DNA from: Bacteroidetes bacterium GWF2_35_48
Lineage (GTDB): Bacteria > Bacteroidota > Bacteroidia > Bacteroidales > GWF2-35-48
Reading direction: 5' to 3'
DNA length: 47,718 bases
NCBI GenBank assembly: GCA_001769125.1
Contig: MEOG01000056.1
Span: 1 to 47,718, forward strand
The translations under genes and the position numbers were made by a program. The stretch's first letter is position 1. Every line of letters begins with the position of its first letter. This document shows positions 20,049 through 27,820 of the stretch, one piece after another. Below the pieces are notes generated by a model that saw only the letters and a list, made by a program, of their open reading frames with translations, was not told the origin of the DNA and did no database searches.

Positions 20049-20428
20049 TGTTTTGTGTTAACAATATTAGAAGCTTAGAATGTTTTATAAAAGTAGGTTG
20101 TTATCTTGGATACGGTTTTGTGCCCACGTATGTGAAAGGAGAAGTAGGTAAATACCAGCTGGTAGTAAGCGAAAAAAATAAAATCAGGGGGTTAAGGCTT
20201 CAATGTGGGTTAAATAGAAACAATAAAAACATATTTTTTTATTGATAAAGACGCACTTATGCTGATTTTTCTGATATGATTTTTACATTTTTAGTATAAC
20301 GCATCAGGCATAAAATTTAAAATGTTTTTTAGCACAAATTGATTTTTCAGGTTATTGATTATCAGAGGTAAAGATTGCATAATCAATATGTCAAATAGAA
20401 TAAATATAAAAAACATGGTTTAAGTTTG

Positions 20429-20436
20429 TATATTTG
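20429..20436 (+). promoter_or_regulatory. Possible -7 element TATATTTG
   Basis: Matches TAnnTTTG about 200 bases upstream of the metallophosphoesterase gene. No convincing TTTG/TTG -33 element is found at the expected distance. Confidence 0.3.
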
Positions 20437-20506
20437 CATTAATAGTACCTGCCACGCCTCTACAAGTATGCGCACTCCGGCGGGTCTTTTTATTTTATAC
20501 GCTTTA

Positions 20507-20599
20507 TGAATTTCGAAAAAAGCTATTACAATTGAAGGACAAATCCAATTTCTTAAAAGTCGTAGATTAATTATTTCTGATGAATTTTGGAAGCATTGA
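20507..20599 (+). pseudogene. N-terminal fragment resembling an Abi_2 (AbiD/AbiF) protein
   Basis: The frame reads KKAITIEGQIQFLKSRR and then LIISDEFWKH before a TGA (20597-20599). Abi_2 proteins typically begin with a segment like K-P-x-L-T-x-E-x-Q-I-x-L-L-K-S-R-G-L-I-I-x-D. A TGA lies directly upstream in frame and the rest of the gene is absent. It appears to be the decayed start of an abortive-infection gene; the match is short. Confidence 0.35.
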
Positions 20600-20633
20600 T
20601 AAAAGATAATTTAAACCAAATGAATTTGTTAAA

Positions 20634-21398
20634 ATGAAAATTCAATACTGTTCAGACCTGCATTTAGAGATGATTGATAATTACAAACAACTGCAACATT
20701 TACATTTAAAACCGGCAGGTAATATTTTGATTATAGCAGGTGATTTTTTTGCATTTAGAAAAGGTTATAAAGACCTTACATGGTTTATAAATCTTTATTC
20801 TCCTCTTTATAAAAGTATTTACTGGCTGCCCGGGAATCATGAATATTATGGATTTTCAGCAACACAGGCAGACAAACCCTTGAAGGAAGCTGTGGCTGAT
20901 AATTTTTTTCTGGTCAATAACATTACGATCCGTGAGGGCGACATTAATTTAATTTTTACAACATTATGGAGTCATATACTTCCGGAAAATGAACTTTTCT
21001 GTAAGGAGTATGTAAATGATTTTCATCAGATAAAATTTTATCAAAGAGAATTGCTGCGACCCATTGATTTTAATTATTTACATACAAAGTCTTTAGAATT
21101 TTTAAGTAAGGAGTTGAGGGGATCTTCGGATGGAAAGAACATTGTTATTACGCATCACACACCAACTTTTCAGAATTATCCTGAAGAATACAGAAAGAGT
21201 AAAATAAACAATGCATTTGCGGTAGAGTTAAATGAGTTTATTTCAAATAACCGGATTCACACCTGGATATATGGGCATAGCCACAGAAATGTCCCTGAGT
21301 TTGAAATTGGAAAGACAAAGCTTGTTACAAACCAGTTTGGATACTACAAGGAAAAAGAGCATTTGAGTTTTAATTATGAAGCGTGTTTCGATGTATAA
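20634..21398 (+). CDS. Calcineurin-like metallophosphoesterase
   Basis: 254 residues with all metal-site motifs of the superfamily: D8-L-H10, G36-D37, G67-N68-H69-E70, ITHHTPT near residue 178 and GHSHRN near residue 220. No signal peptide or membrane segment, so it is probably cytoplasmic. The family hydrolyses phosphomonoesters or phosphodiesters with two metal ions; the substrate cannot be told. It stands alone between decayed defence-type fragments, so a role as cargo of this accessory region is possible. ATG at 20634 begins directly with the beta-strand leading to the first motif. Confidence 0.88.
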   Translation: MKIQYCSDLHLEMIDNYKQLQHLHLKPAGNILIIAGDFFAFRKGYKDLTWFINLYSPLYKSIYWLPGNHEYYGFSATQADKPLKEAVADNFFLVNNITIREGDINLIFTTLWSHILPENELFCKEYVNDFHQIKFYQRELLRPIDFNYLHTKSLEFLSKELRGSSDGKNIVITHHTPTFQNYPEEYRKSKINNAFAVELNEFISNNRIHTWIYGHSHRNVPEFEIGKTKLVTNQFGYYKEKEHLSFNYEACFDV

Positions 21399-21569
21399 AA
21401 TTAATATTGTTGGCATTATCAGATATTGTTATTTATTTTTTGATTTTATTTTGTAGTTTAATTTTCCGGGAATATTTTTGCATCGTTCATTTTTCAATCG
21501 CCGCGGCGATCAATAAAACAGCAATACAGGAACAGGTACTTCTCCCCTATTCCTATTTTTATAAAGCAA

Positions 21570-21857
21570 ACAAAAGATAATATATTAAAAACATTAACAA
21601 AGCTTAATCCTTTCCTTGTTGAAAAATATTGAGTAAAGGAAATAGGACTATTTGGTTCGTATGCGAAGGATTCTGCTGATGATAATAGTGATATTGATAT
21701 ATTGATAGATTTTTATCAATTTAATTTAGGCTTAACTTTTTTTGAATTGGAAGACTTTTTAAAAAAGAAATTACATAAAAAGGTAGATTTAGTTCCTAAA
21801 ACTGAATTATCAGCAAAATTTAAAGCAAGTATTAATAAACAAATAACTTACATATAA
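21570..21857 (+). pseudogene. MNT-type nucleotidyltransferase remnant with internal stop
   Basis: One frame reads LTKLNPFLVEKY, TGA (21630-21632), then VKEIGLFGSYAKDSADDNSD followed by IDILIDF, and ends at TAA 21855-21857. GSxxK...SDIDILID is the minimal nucleotidyltransferase signature (G-S, then D-x-D). These proteins are antitoxins of HEPN/MNT systems. No start codon of the expected kind precedes it, a TGA breaks the frame just before the catalytic motif, and no HEPN partner lies nearby, so it is a decayed or orphan copy. The catalytic part itself looks intact. Confidence 0.75.
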
Positions 21858-21937
21858 CCATGTAATAAGAAATCAAAGCTTAACCGTTATAAAACAGATA
21901 AAATTTTTCCTATTGTCAAACCATTAAAAATTGTTCA

Positions 21938-23491
21938 ATGAAAAACCTATTTCTCTCTTTCGTCACTATAATTTGTACGTTCGTCACAAATGCGCAGACC
22001 CATGTTGCGAATCTGGTAAAACAAATCAATCCTTCTGGAGCTGCAAATATATCACAAGGCATTATTAAAGATAATATATATTATTTCTCAGCCAATGATG
22101 GTACACATGGCACAGAATTATGGCGTAGTGATGGAACAGAGGCGGGTACGTATATGGTCAAGGATATAAATACAAGTGGAAATTCAAATGTTGTAAATAT
22201 TACAGAGATGAATGCTTATTTGTATTTTTTTGCTACTGATAATACCGGATATGATTTATGGAAAACAGATGGAACGGAAACAGGAACTGTTAAGGTTAAG
22301 GATTTACCGGGAAATGGCTCTTTAGGTTTTCTAACCTATTTTAATAATAAATTATTTTTCACATTTGATGATGGCATTCATGGTTCCGAGCCCTGGGTAA
22401 GTGATGGGACTGACGTTGGAACTATGCTGTTAAAAGATATAAATCCAGATAGTGATTCAAATCCGGAATGTTATTTTATATTTAATAATACACTATATTT
22501 TTCTGCACAAGACACAACACACGGTAGAGAAATATGGATAAGTGACGGGACACAAGCAGGAACTAATTTATTTGTTGATATAAATGAAGGTATATTGAAT
22601 TTTCCTATAGGCTATGTATGTATTGCAGATTCAATTTTTATTTTTTCAGGTTATGATTTACAAAATAAAAGAGAATTATGGAAAAGCAACGGAACTTCAA
22701 ATGGTACAGGTATTTTAAAGGATATAAACCCTAATGGGTTTTCTGATCCTCAGTTCATGTATTCTTTTAAAAATAAAATATATTTTACTGCTGATGATGG
22801 TATACATGGGAACCAACTTTGGGTAACAGATGGCACTTCCGGTGGAACTTTGTTATTTAAACAGTTTACAAATTATACATACAATCCCTCAATTCATGAT
22901 TTTTTCACTTTTAATAATAATTTATTATTTTCTGTAAATGATTCTATACATGGTAATGAGTTATGGGTAAGTGATGGTACAGAGCTTGGTACTTCTTTAT
23001 TTTTAGATATCTATCCCGGAAGTATTGGTTCTACACCTGGTAATTTTTTAAATAACACTACTCAGTTTTACTTTTCAGCAAATGATTCATTGCATGGCTC
23101 AGAGCTTTGGGTAAGTGATGGCACTATAAATGGGACGTTTCTTTATTGCGATATAGATTCAGGCAGTTCATCCAGTTCCCCAAGCCATATATTTACTTTA
23201 AACAACAAATTATATGCTGTGGCAAACGAGGGAGGCCTTTATTCGTTCTCTTTGATTGTATCCGAAGAAAACATACCTTTACAAAACCAAGCGCTTAAAA
23301 TAGCTCCTAATCCGGCAAAAAACAGGATACAGGTACAGGGGAGTGAAAATGAAACTATCCGACTTTATAATACCTGTGGAAAATTGTTACAAGAAACAAA
23401 ATGCACAAGCATAGATGTTTCAAAATATGAAAATGGATTATATATTTTAAAAGCAGGAGAAAGAGCAGAAAAACTAATCATTCAAAAATAA
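21938..23491 (+). CDS. ELWxxDG-repeat beta-propeller protein with T9SS sorting domain
   Basis: 517 residues. A signal peptide (ends near VTNAQ) is followed by about eight repeats carrying (D/H)GTELWRSDGTEAGTYMVKDI-type sequence (ELWRSDGT, DLWKTDGT, EPWVSDGT, EIWISDGT, ELWKSNGT, QLWVTDGT, ELWVSDGT twice). This is the ELWxxDGT/hyalin-like repeat, predicted to form a propeller. The C-terminus is a type A sorting domain (LKIAPNPAKNRIQVQ, LYNTCGKLL, ENGLYILKAGE). Secreted or surface-bound; ligand unknown. The HU gene begins 7 bases after its stop. Confidence 0.88.
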   Translation: MKNLFLSFVTIICTFVTNAQTHVANLVKQINPSGAANISQGIIKDNIYYFSANDGTHGTELWRSDGTEAGTYMVKDINTSGNSNVVNITEMNAYLYFFATDNTGYDLWKTDGTETGTVKVKDLPGNGSLGFLTYFNNKLFFTFDDGIHGSEPWVSDGTDVGTMLLKDINPDSDSNPECYFIFNNTLYFSAQDTTHGREIWISDGTQAGTNLFVDINEGILNFPIGYVCIADSIFIFSGYDLQNKRELWKSNGTSNGTGILKDINPNGFSDPQFMYSFKNKIYFTADDGIHGNQLWVTDGTSGGTLLFKQFTNYTYNPSIHDFFTFNNNLLFSVNDSIHGNELWVSDGTELGTSLFLDIYPGSIGSTPGNFLNNTTQFYFSANDSLHGSELWVSDGTINGTFLYCDIDSGSSSSSPSHIFTLNNKLYAVANEGGLYSFSLIVSEENIPLQNQALKIAPNPAKNRIQVQGSENETIRLYNTCGKLLQETKCTSIDVSKYENGLYILKAGERAEKLIIQK

Positions 23492-23498
23492 AATCATT

Positions 23499-23786
23499 AT
23501 GACAAAAGCAGATTTAGTACAGGAAATTTCAAAAACAACAGGAATAGAAAAGCAGCTTGTTTCAAAGATATTAGAGACCTATATGGAGCAGTTAAAAAGC
23601 AACATGATACAAGGTCAGAATATTTTCTTTAGAGGTTTTGGAAGTTTTACATTAAAGAAAAGAGCTGAAAAAGCAGCTCGGAACATTTCCAAAAACACCA
23701 CTGTTGTGATTCCTGCGCATTATATCCCGGTTTTTAAACCTTGCGATGAATTTAAAAAAGAAGTGGCTGAAAAAGTTAAGGATTGA
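23499..23786 (+). CDS. HU/IHF-family DNA-binding protein
   Basis: 95 residues, the normal length for the family. It shows the N-terminal helices (MTKADLVQEISKTTGIEKQL), the turn FFRGFGSFTLKKR and the beta-arm with ARNISKNTTVVIPAHYIPVF followed by the FKP clamp. HU proteins bind and bend DNA without much sequence preference and organise the nucleoid. It lies 7 bases after the propeller gene; whether it is co-transcribed or has its own promoter is unclear. Confidence 0.93.
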   Translation: MTKADLVQEISKTTGIEKQLVSKILETYMEQLKSNMIQGQNIFFRGFGSFTLKKRAEKAARNISKNTTVVIPAHYIPVFKPCDEFKKEVAEKVKD

Positions 23787-23846
23787 GGCACTTCCTTGCT
23801 GCATTTAGTTAAACGATCGGAATATATTTGTAATTCTTAATTATTG

Positions 23847-23986
23847 TCTGTCCATAAAGTCAGTGTTTGGTTCAGAATGTTCGAGAGCAAGGCTTTCGCA
23901 GTGTTGAAAACCAAGGAGTTTACTTTTGTAAATGACTGTTTTCAACACAAGAGTAACGCAGCTATCGGACATTATGGACAAACACT
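23847..23986. repeat. Long imperfect inverted repeat (MITE-like or structured element)
   Basis: About 140 nt fold on themselves. A perfect 11-bp stem GTGTTGAAAAC/GTTTTCAACAC (23901-23911, 23938-23948) encloses a small hairpin TTTAC-TTTT-GTAAA (23919-23932). Outside lie partly matching arms: GTTCGAGAGC against GCTATCGGAC, AGTGTTTG (23862-23869) against CAAACACT (23979-23986), and TGTCCATAA (23849-23857) against TTATGGACA (23972-23980). A TATATTTG -7-like box at 23823 precedes it. The right end abuts the antitoxin stop codon. No coding frame is credible here. Confidence 0.6.
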
Positions 23987-25076
23987 AATTAAACAGATCT
24001 ATTTTTTGTCTAAAACTATTTCCAGTAGAAAATGGTATAAGTTTTAAATGTTGCAGTCTGCCAATAATTACACCAGCAGGTGTTCTGAATTTTTTAGCAA
24101 AATCAAAAATTATTTCTTCTGTCAATGGCACTGCATCAATAATTTTTTGTAATTCGTTTTCGGTCAATAATATTTTTGCTGCAAATACATTCGCTTCTTC
24201 TTCTTTTGCTTGGTCTATTTCAGTTCCTTTTACATTTTCAAGGAAAATATCTTTTTTCCCATGCAAAATAATGTGTGCCGCTTCATGAAAAAAGGTAAAC
24301 CAAAAATGGTCATTGGTTCTAAACCTACCCGATAATTGAATGATAGGTTTGTTGTGAAACCAACGCGTTGCACCGCTAATTGGGGCTTTTGGCAAGTTTT
24401 GCGTAAATACAACTGCCACACCACATTTGGCACAAATATTTTGTAACTGTTGGGTTAAGTCTTTTGGCATCGAAAATGCCAATTCTTTTACGTCCGCCAA
24501 TACGTCTTTGAATTTCTTTTTGTCAAACGCTGCAATTTCAATTTCTTTAGATTGAATTTCTCCTTTACGTAACCATGCGGAAATAGCATGGGGGCTTTGC
24601 GTATGTGCTAAAGAGACTCTAAATGCTACGGATACTTCTTTGTCCACATAAATTCTTTCCCATTCGTCAGTTGATGCAACACAAAAGAATTTTAGTAAAC
24701 TGTCCACTAAAACATGTTTTTCTTTTGTGTCCGGTAACCAACCGTATTTTTTCATATCATTTATCGGAAATGCTCCCAACCAATCTTTTTCTTTTTCAAG
24801 TTCTTCTTGTTGTTGCAATTCGTATAATTCCTTGCGATATGTTTTTTCTCTGTTCAGCCAAAAACTAGCAGGAATACCTAATACTTTCTCCAATTGAAAT
24901 GCAGTAGCTGTAGAAATTGGCTCCCTTCCTTTAATTACATCATTAATTTTTTCTTTGGGTCTGCCCATTCTCTCTGCAAGTTCAGCTTGGCTCATGCCAA
25001 TAAAATCAATGTGTTCCTGAATTGTGTCGCCAGGCGGAGATAGTAATGATTTGGATATTTCAAGTGTCGTTGTCAT
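23985..25076 (-). CDS. higA: HigA-like antitoxin fused to an ImmA/IrrE-type (M78) protease domain
   Basis: About 363 residues from the ATG at 25076 (MTTTLEISKSLL). A TTG further upstream would overlap the toxin, and the ATG is preferred. Residues about 20-80 are a HigA/VapI-type helix-turn-helix (MSQAELAERMGRPKEKINDV, ISTATAFQLEKVLGIPASFW). The C-terminal half carries the zinc protease motif HEAAH (FFHEAAHIILHGKKD) with a downstream acidic segment (EEEANVFAAKILL) typical of M78 peptidases. HigA binds the HigB toxin and represses the operon; the protease domain may make the antitoxin self-regulated, which is inferred. It follows the HigB-like gene by 25 bases. Confidence 0.85.
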   Translation of the reverse strand: MTTTLEISKSLLSPPGDTIQEHIDFIGMSQAELAERMGRPKEKINDVIKGREPISTATAFQLEKVLGIPASFWLNREKTYRKELYELQQQEELEKEKDWLGAFPINDMKKYGWLPDTKEKHVLVDSLLKFFCVASTDEWERIYVDKEVSVAFRVSLAHTQSPHAISAWLRKGEIQSKEIEIAAFDKKKFKDVLADVKELAFSMPKDLTQQLQNICAKCGVAVVFTQNLPKAPISGATRWFHNKPIIQLSGRFRTNDHFWFTFFHEAAHIILHGKKDIFLENVKGTEIDQAKEEEANVFAAKILLTENELQKIIDAVPLTEEIIFDFAKKFRTPAGVIIGRLQHLKLIPFSTGNSFRQKIDLFN

Positions 25077-25101
25077 GTTGTTTATTTTAGTGCTGTTTAT
25101 G

Positions 25102-25434
25102 TTAATGATAGTCCTCAATTTCGTTAATTTGAATTTTCGTAACTTGTTCCCAATTTAAACTGCCATCATCTTTTTTGGGTTTCGGGTCGTGGTTCGGCTC
25201 AAAAATCATTCGGTAGTTACCAGAAACATCAACTGCTAATTCACCTTTGCGGTTGCCTGTAAGTTCGTGACACTTCGCGGCCGGAATAGTTCTCATAATT
25301 GCCAATGTGTCTGCATCGGTCAAGTCTTTGAGTCGTTGATTTACCTTGCGTGCCAACTGTTCAAAGGCTTTAGCCATTTCTTTTGGGTCTGTTAGTTGCT
25401 TTTCTAATTTTCTGTTCTTGTAACTTATTTCCAC
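25102..25434 (-). CDS. higB: HigB-like (RelE superfamily) toxin
   Basis: 110 residues. It starts MEISYKNRKLEKQLTDPKEM and shows the HigB core: PAAKCHELTGNRKGELAVDV followed by SGNYRMIFEP, and ends with VTKIQINEIEDYH. HigB toxins are ribosome-dependent mRNA endonucleases. Toxin comes first and antitoxin second, which is the higBA order. A well-formed promoter lies 35 bases upstream. Confidence 0.88.
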   Translation of the reverse strand: MEISYKNRKLEKQLTDPKEMAKAFEQLARKVNQRLKDLTDADTLAIMRTIPAAKCHELTGNRKGELAVDVSGNYRMIFEPNHDPKPKKDDGSLNWEQVTKIQINEIEDYH

Positions 25435-25468
25435 TGCGATGATAAAAATAATTAACGAAAAAGGTTAA

Positions 25469-25499
25469 CAAAAATAATAATATTTTTCGAGCTGCCAAA
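25469..25499 (-). promoter_or_regulatory. Promoter of the higBA operon
   Basis: On the minus strand TTTG (25499-25496), exactly 19 bases, then TATTTTTG (25476-25469): a full match to the Bacteroidota TTTG-N19-TAnnTTTG promoter. The higB ATG is 35 bases downstream. Confidence 0.65.
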
Positions 25500-25573
25500 A
25501 AATATGATAAAAATAGTTCTTTAATTTTGCGAGGTAAAAATGGTTTGTCCTTGATTGAAGTTTAAATATTTAG

Positions 25574-25708
25574 TTGTTTGATCCAGATATTTGTCCTTGC
25601 TGTAAGGCGGGCAAAATGATCCGTATAGAAGATTTTAATGCCATAAGAGTGCCTCCTGTATTCGTTTCAAATCCGCAAGCTGTAATGCAAAATATCAACA
25701 ATTTTTGA
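25574..25708 (+). pseudogene. C-terminal remnant of an IS91-like transposase
   Basis: The frame after a TAG (25571-25573) reads LFDPDICPCCKAGKMIRIED and then FNAIRVPPVF to a TGA at 25706-25708. A C-P-x-C-x-x-G-K-M zinc-knuckle tail followed by a P-rich end is typical of the C-terminus of Bacteroidota IS91-family transposases. Everything upstream is missing. It marks past mobile-element activity at the edge of the accessory region. Confidence 0.45.
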
Positions 25709-26162
25709 AATTATGCTTTTTGAAAGCCTGCGGTAGCTTTGCCCTGTCTTGACGTTTTTGATTTAATGATACGTATTTATTGATAATTTGAATTATGTTT
25801 TTTCTGATAAATTCAGAAATTTTAAAAATAAAATTTGATTTTTTTACTTCGACGATTAAAGTGAGAATGGACTCCTCACACTAAACTCCATAAATTCTTT
25901 TAGGTAATTGTGCTTTGGTGCTCCGAATTTAGCCTGTGGCGCTTTGCGACAGGATTCCCCTGTAAAACAGGGCAACATGGCTTCATGCTTGGTCTCGTAA
26001 CCTCGACCGCACGAAGCCTTAGTTATTAGAGCCTGGTCGATTTCATCATATTTATGTAATTTCTTATCTTATTTTCAACTATCATTTTGTATTTCAAAAG
26101 GGAGGAGATTTTTTTAATAAATAATTTCTCATACTGCTTTAGCGAAGGGATGACAAAATGGG
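25709..26162. other. Gene-free sequence with short hairpins, possible insertion-element end
   Basis: No supported coding frame. Short hairpins: GTGAG/CTCAC around 25860-25878, CCTGT-N11-ACAGG (25933-25953) and CCCTGT-AAA-ACAGGG (25956-25971). It may include the terminus of the element whose transposase tail lies upstream. Confidence 0.4.
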
Positions 26163-26225
26163 CTTGCTCTTTTTGCTTTTATTTACCTATCGTGAGGACA
26201 TTGTGGGAAAAGCAAAACGTGCAAG
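26163..26225 (+). repeat. Flanking hairpin element, copy C
   Basis: Arms CTTG (26163-26166) and CAAG (26222-26225) enclose a 55-nt core that starts CTCTTT and ends CGTG. Inside is a perfect 10-bp stem TTTTGCTTTT/AAAAGCAAAA (26171-26180, 26208-26217) with a 27-nt loop containing CTATCGTGAGGACATTG. It lies 116 bases after the stop of the kinase-deaminase gene and is one of four same-orientation copies. Confidence 0.65.
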
Positions 26226-26341
26226 ACCATTAGAGATGGCAACGAAAGCCCGTGAGATTATAATTGTTCCATTTTACATATAATTTTTTATAGTATTTCG
26301 ATTTTAAGAGTATTTTTTAAGCTATCAATTATAGTTAATAC

Positions 26342-27820
26342 TTATTTTGGATTATCGGTTTTATAATCTTTTTCTTTTATAAACTGAATCCAATTTTTAT
26401 TTAATTCTCTTATTTTATTTTCTATTTCAGGTGGAAACATGTCAACTTTTATACCTGCTTCTTTCATTTTGGTTACACCAATACCACGAATTCTTATATC
26501 TGGATCTAACATTCCGACATATACTGTTTTGATGCCACTATCAATAACTCTTTGTGCACAAGGTGTTTTAGGATGATTCCTTGTTGTGCACGGTTCTAAT
26601 GTTACAAAAAGAATACATTTACTTAGGTTAAGACATTTCTCTTTAATAGAATCTAACAGTCTATATTCAGCATGTTGTCCGTTTCCATTATCACCTCCTC
26701 TATTAGCTCTTGCAACTATATTATAATTTTCATCTATAAGTATTGCTCCAACATAAGGTCTATTCTTATCATCTTCAAATGTACTTTTCTCAGCTTGTAT
26801 AATCGCTTCTTCCATGAAATGAATAATCTTTGGTTGATCTCTGAATATTGATTTTGGCTTTTTTAAATATTCATGAAATTTATTTTTAATACTTGCAGAA
26901 AAATCATTTAAACAAGTATAATAATCAATATCTAAGGTAGTTATATAATTTTTACTTGGTTGTTCTTCTGGAATTAAGGTAATAAAGTCAATGTTATGTG
27001 CTTTTAAAAAACCTTGATAGTAATATAAAATACCCCTATCATTCCCATCCATATCAAGTATAACAAAATCAGTATTCATAAGTCTATCTTCTACACTTTG
27101 GGACAATGTTGCGCATGTCAAAAATTCTGTAAGTTTATATAACGAATAGTAATAGTTATAGTCAGCTAATTCTAGTGCTCTTGCTACTTCGCGAAATTTT
27201 TCTTCATAATTTTTACCCGAAATTAATGTAATAGTTTTTGAAGGGCCACCCTTCTTTGCCTCTTTCTTATATATTTTTTCAAATTGACTTAAAAAAGTAG
27301 ATTCATCTAATTCATTTAATATAACATAGTCATATAAATCAACTCCATATGCACAATATTTCTTAAAATCCTTTTGGAATCTATCCATTCTTTCCTCTAT
27401 TTTTATGTCCTCACGACCTTTTTTAAACAACTGTTCCTTTAAATCTTTTCCACTTAAAATATTTTGTAAAAAAATAGTCACTGATTTAGGATAGTCTTTT
27501 TTCATCTTCTCAACAGTTCGAGAGTCTCTTATTATAACTATTGGAGATTTTCCTCTATCTAAAACATATTCTATTTCACTTTTTTCTAATCCATAAAAAT
27601 AATTTTCATATTTATAATGATATTCACACCTATCTATTATTTCACGCTTCACGTCATAGATTAAATCAATAAATGTGTCTTTTGATTTTTCATAATCTCT
27701 TTCTTTTCTTGTAGACATTTTTTTTATAGGTTCAATATCCGAATATCTTTGATACAAATTTTCTAATAAAAATGTCTTTCCTGCTCCACTGGCTCCTGCT
27801 ACAATAATTAATTTATTCAT
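26342..27820 (-). CDS. Guanylate-kinase-like, DRHyd-like and zinc-deaminase fusion
   Basis: 492 residues, three parts. Residues 1-185 resemble guanylate kinase: P-loop GASGAGKT (9-16), STRKERDY (36-43), then YENYFYGL and RGKSPIVII. Residues about 195-300 resemble the nucleoside deoxyribosyltransferase/DRHyd fold: TDFVILDMDGNDRG (250-263), YYYQGFLKAHNIDFITLIPE; this call is tentative. Residues about 325-460 are a zinc deaminase of the RibD/dCMP deaminase type with H383-A-E385, P410-C411 and C421. No membrane segment. The fusion suggests an enzyme that phosphorylates, cleaves or deaminates nucleotides. It overlaps the preceding gene by 4 bases and is last in the operon. I do not know a named system with this architecture; a defence role is inferred. 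Confidence 0.7.
   Translation of the reverse strand: MNKLIIVAGASGAGKTFLLENLYQRYSDIEPIKKMSTRKERDYEKSKDTFIDLIYDVKREIIDRCEYHYKYENYFYGLEKSEIEYVLDRGKSPIVIIRDSRTVEKMKKDYPKSVTIFLQNILSGKDLKEQLFKKGREDIKIEERMDRFQKDFKKYCAYGVDLYDYVILNELDESTFLSQFEKIYKKEAKKGGPSKTITLISGKNYEEKFREVARALELADYNYYYSLYKLTEFLTCATLSQSVEDRLMNTDFVILDMDGNDRGILYYYQGFLKAHNIDFITLIPEEQPSKNYITTLDIDYYTCLNDFSASIKNKFHEYLKKPKSIFRDQPKIIHFMEEAIIQAEKSTFEDDKNRPYVGAILIDENYNIVARANRGGDNGNGQHAEYRLLDSIKEKCLNLSKCILFVTLEPCTTRNHPKTPCAQRVIDSGIKTVYVGMLDPDIRIRGIGVTKMKEAGIKVDMFPPEIENKIRELNKNWIQFIKEKDYKTDNPK

Larger units (their letters stand above)
20049..20633. other. Gene-poor region with decayed fragments
   Basis: A plus-strand frame from about 20060 to 20245 (containing GYGFVPTYVKGEVGKYQLVV) is open but has no good start and is not recognised. 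It is followed by AT-rich sequence, a possible promoter at 20429, and an Abi_2-like fragment at 20507-20599. Confidence 0.4.

Noticed and set aside
21383-21580. 65-codon plus-strand frame overlapping the end of the metallophosphoesterase gene
   Set aside because: It overlaps a clear gene, has no recognisable family and no ribosome binding site; its hydrophobic content reflects AT-rich sequence.
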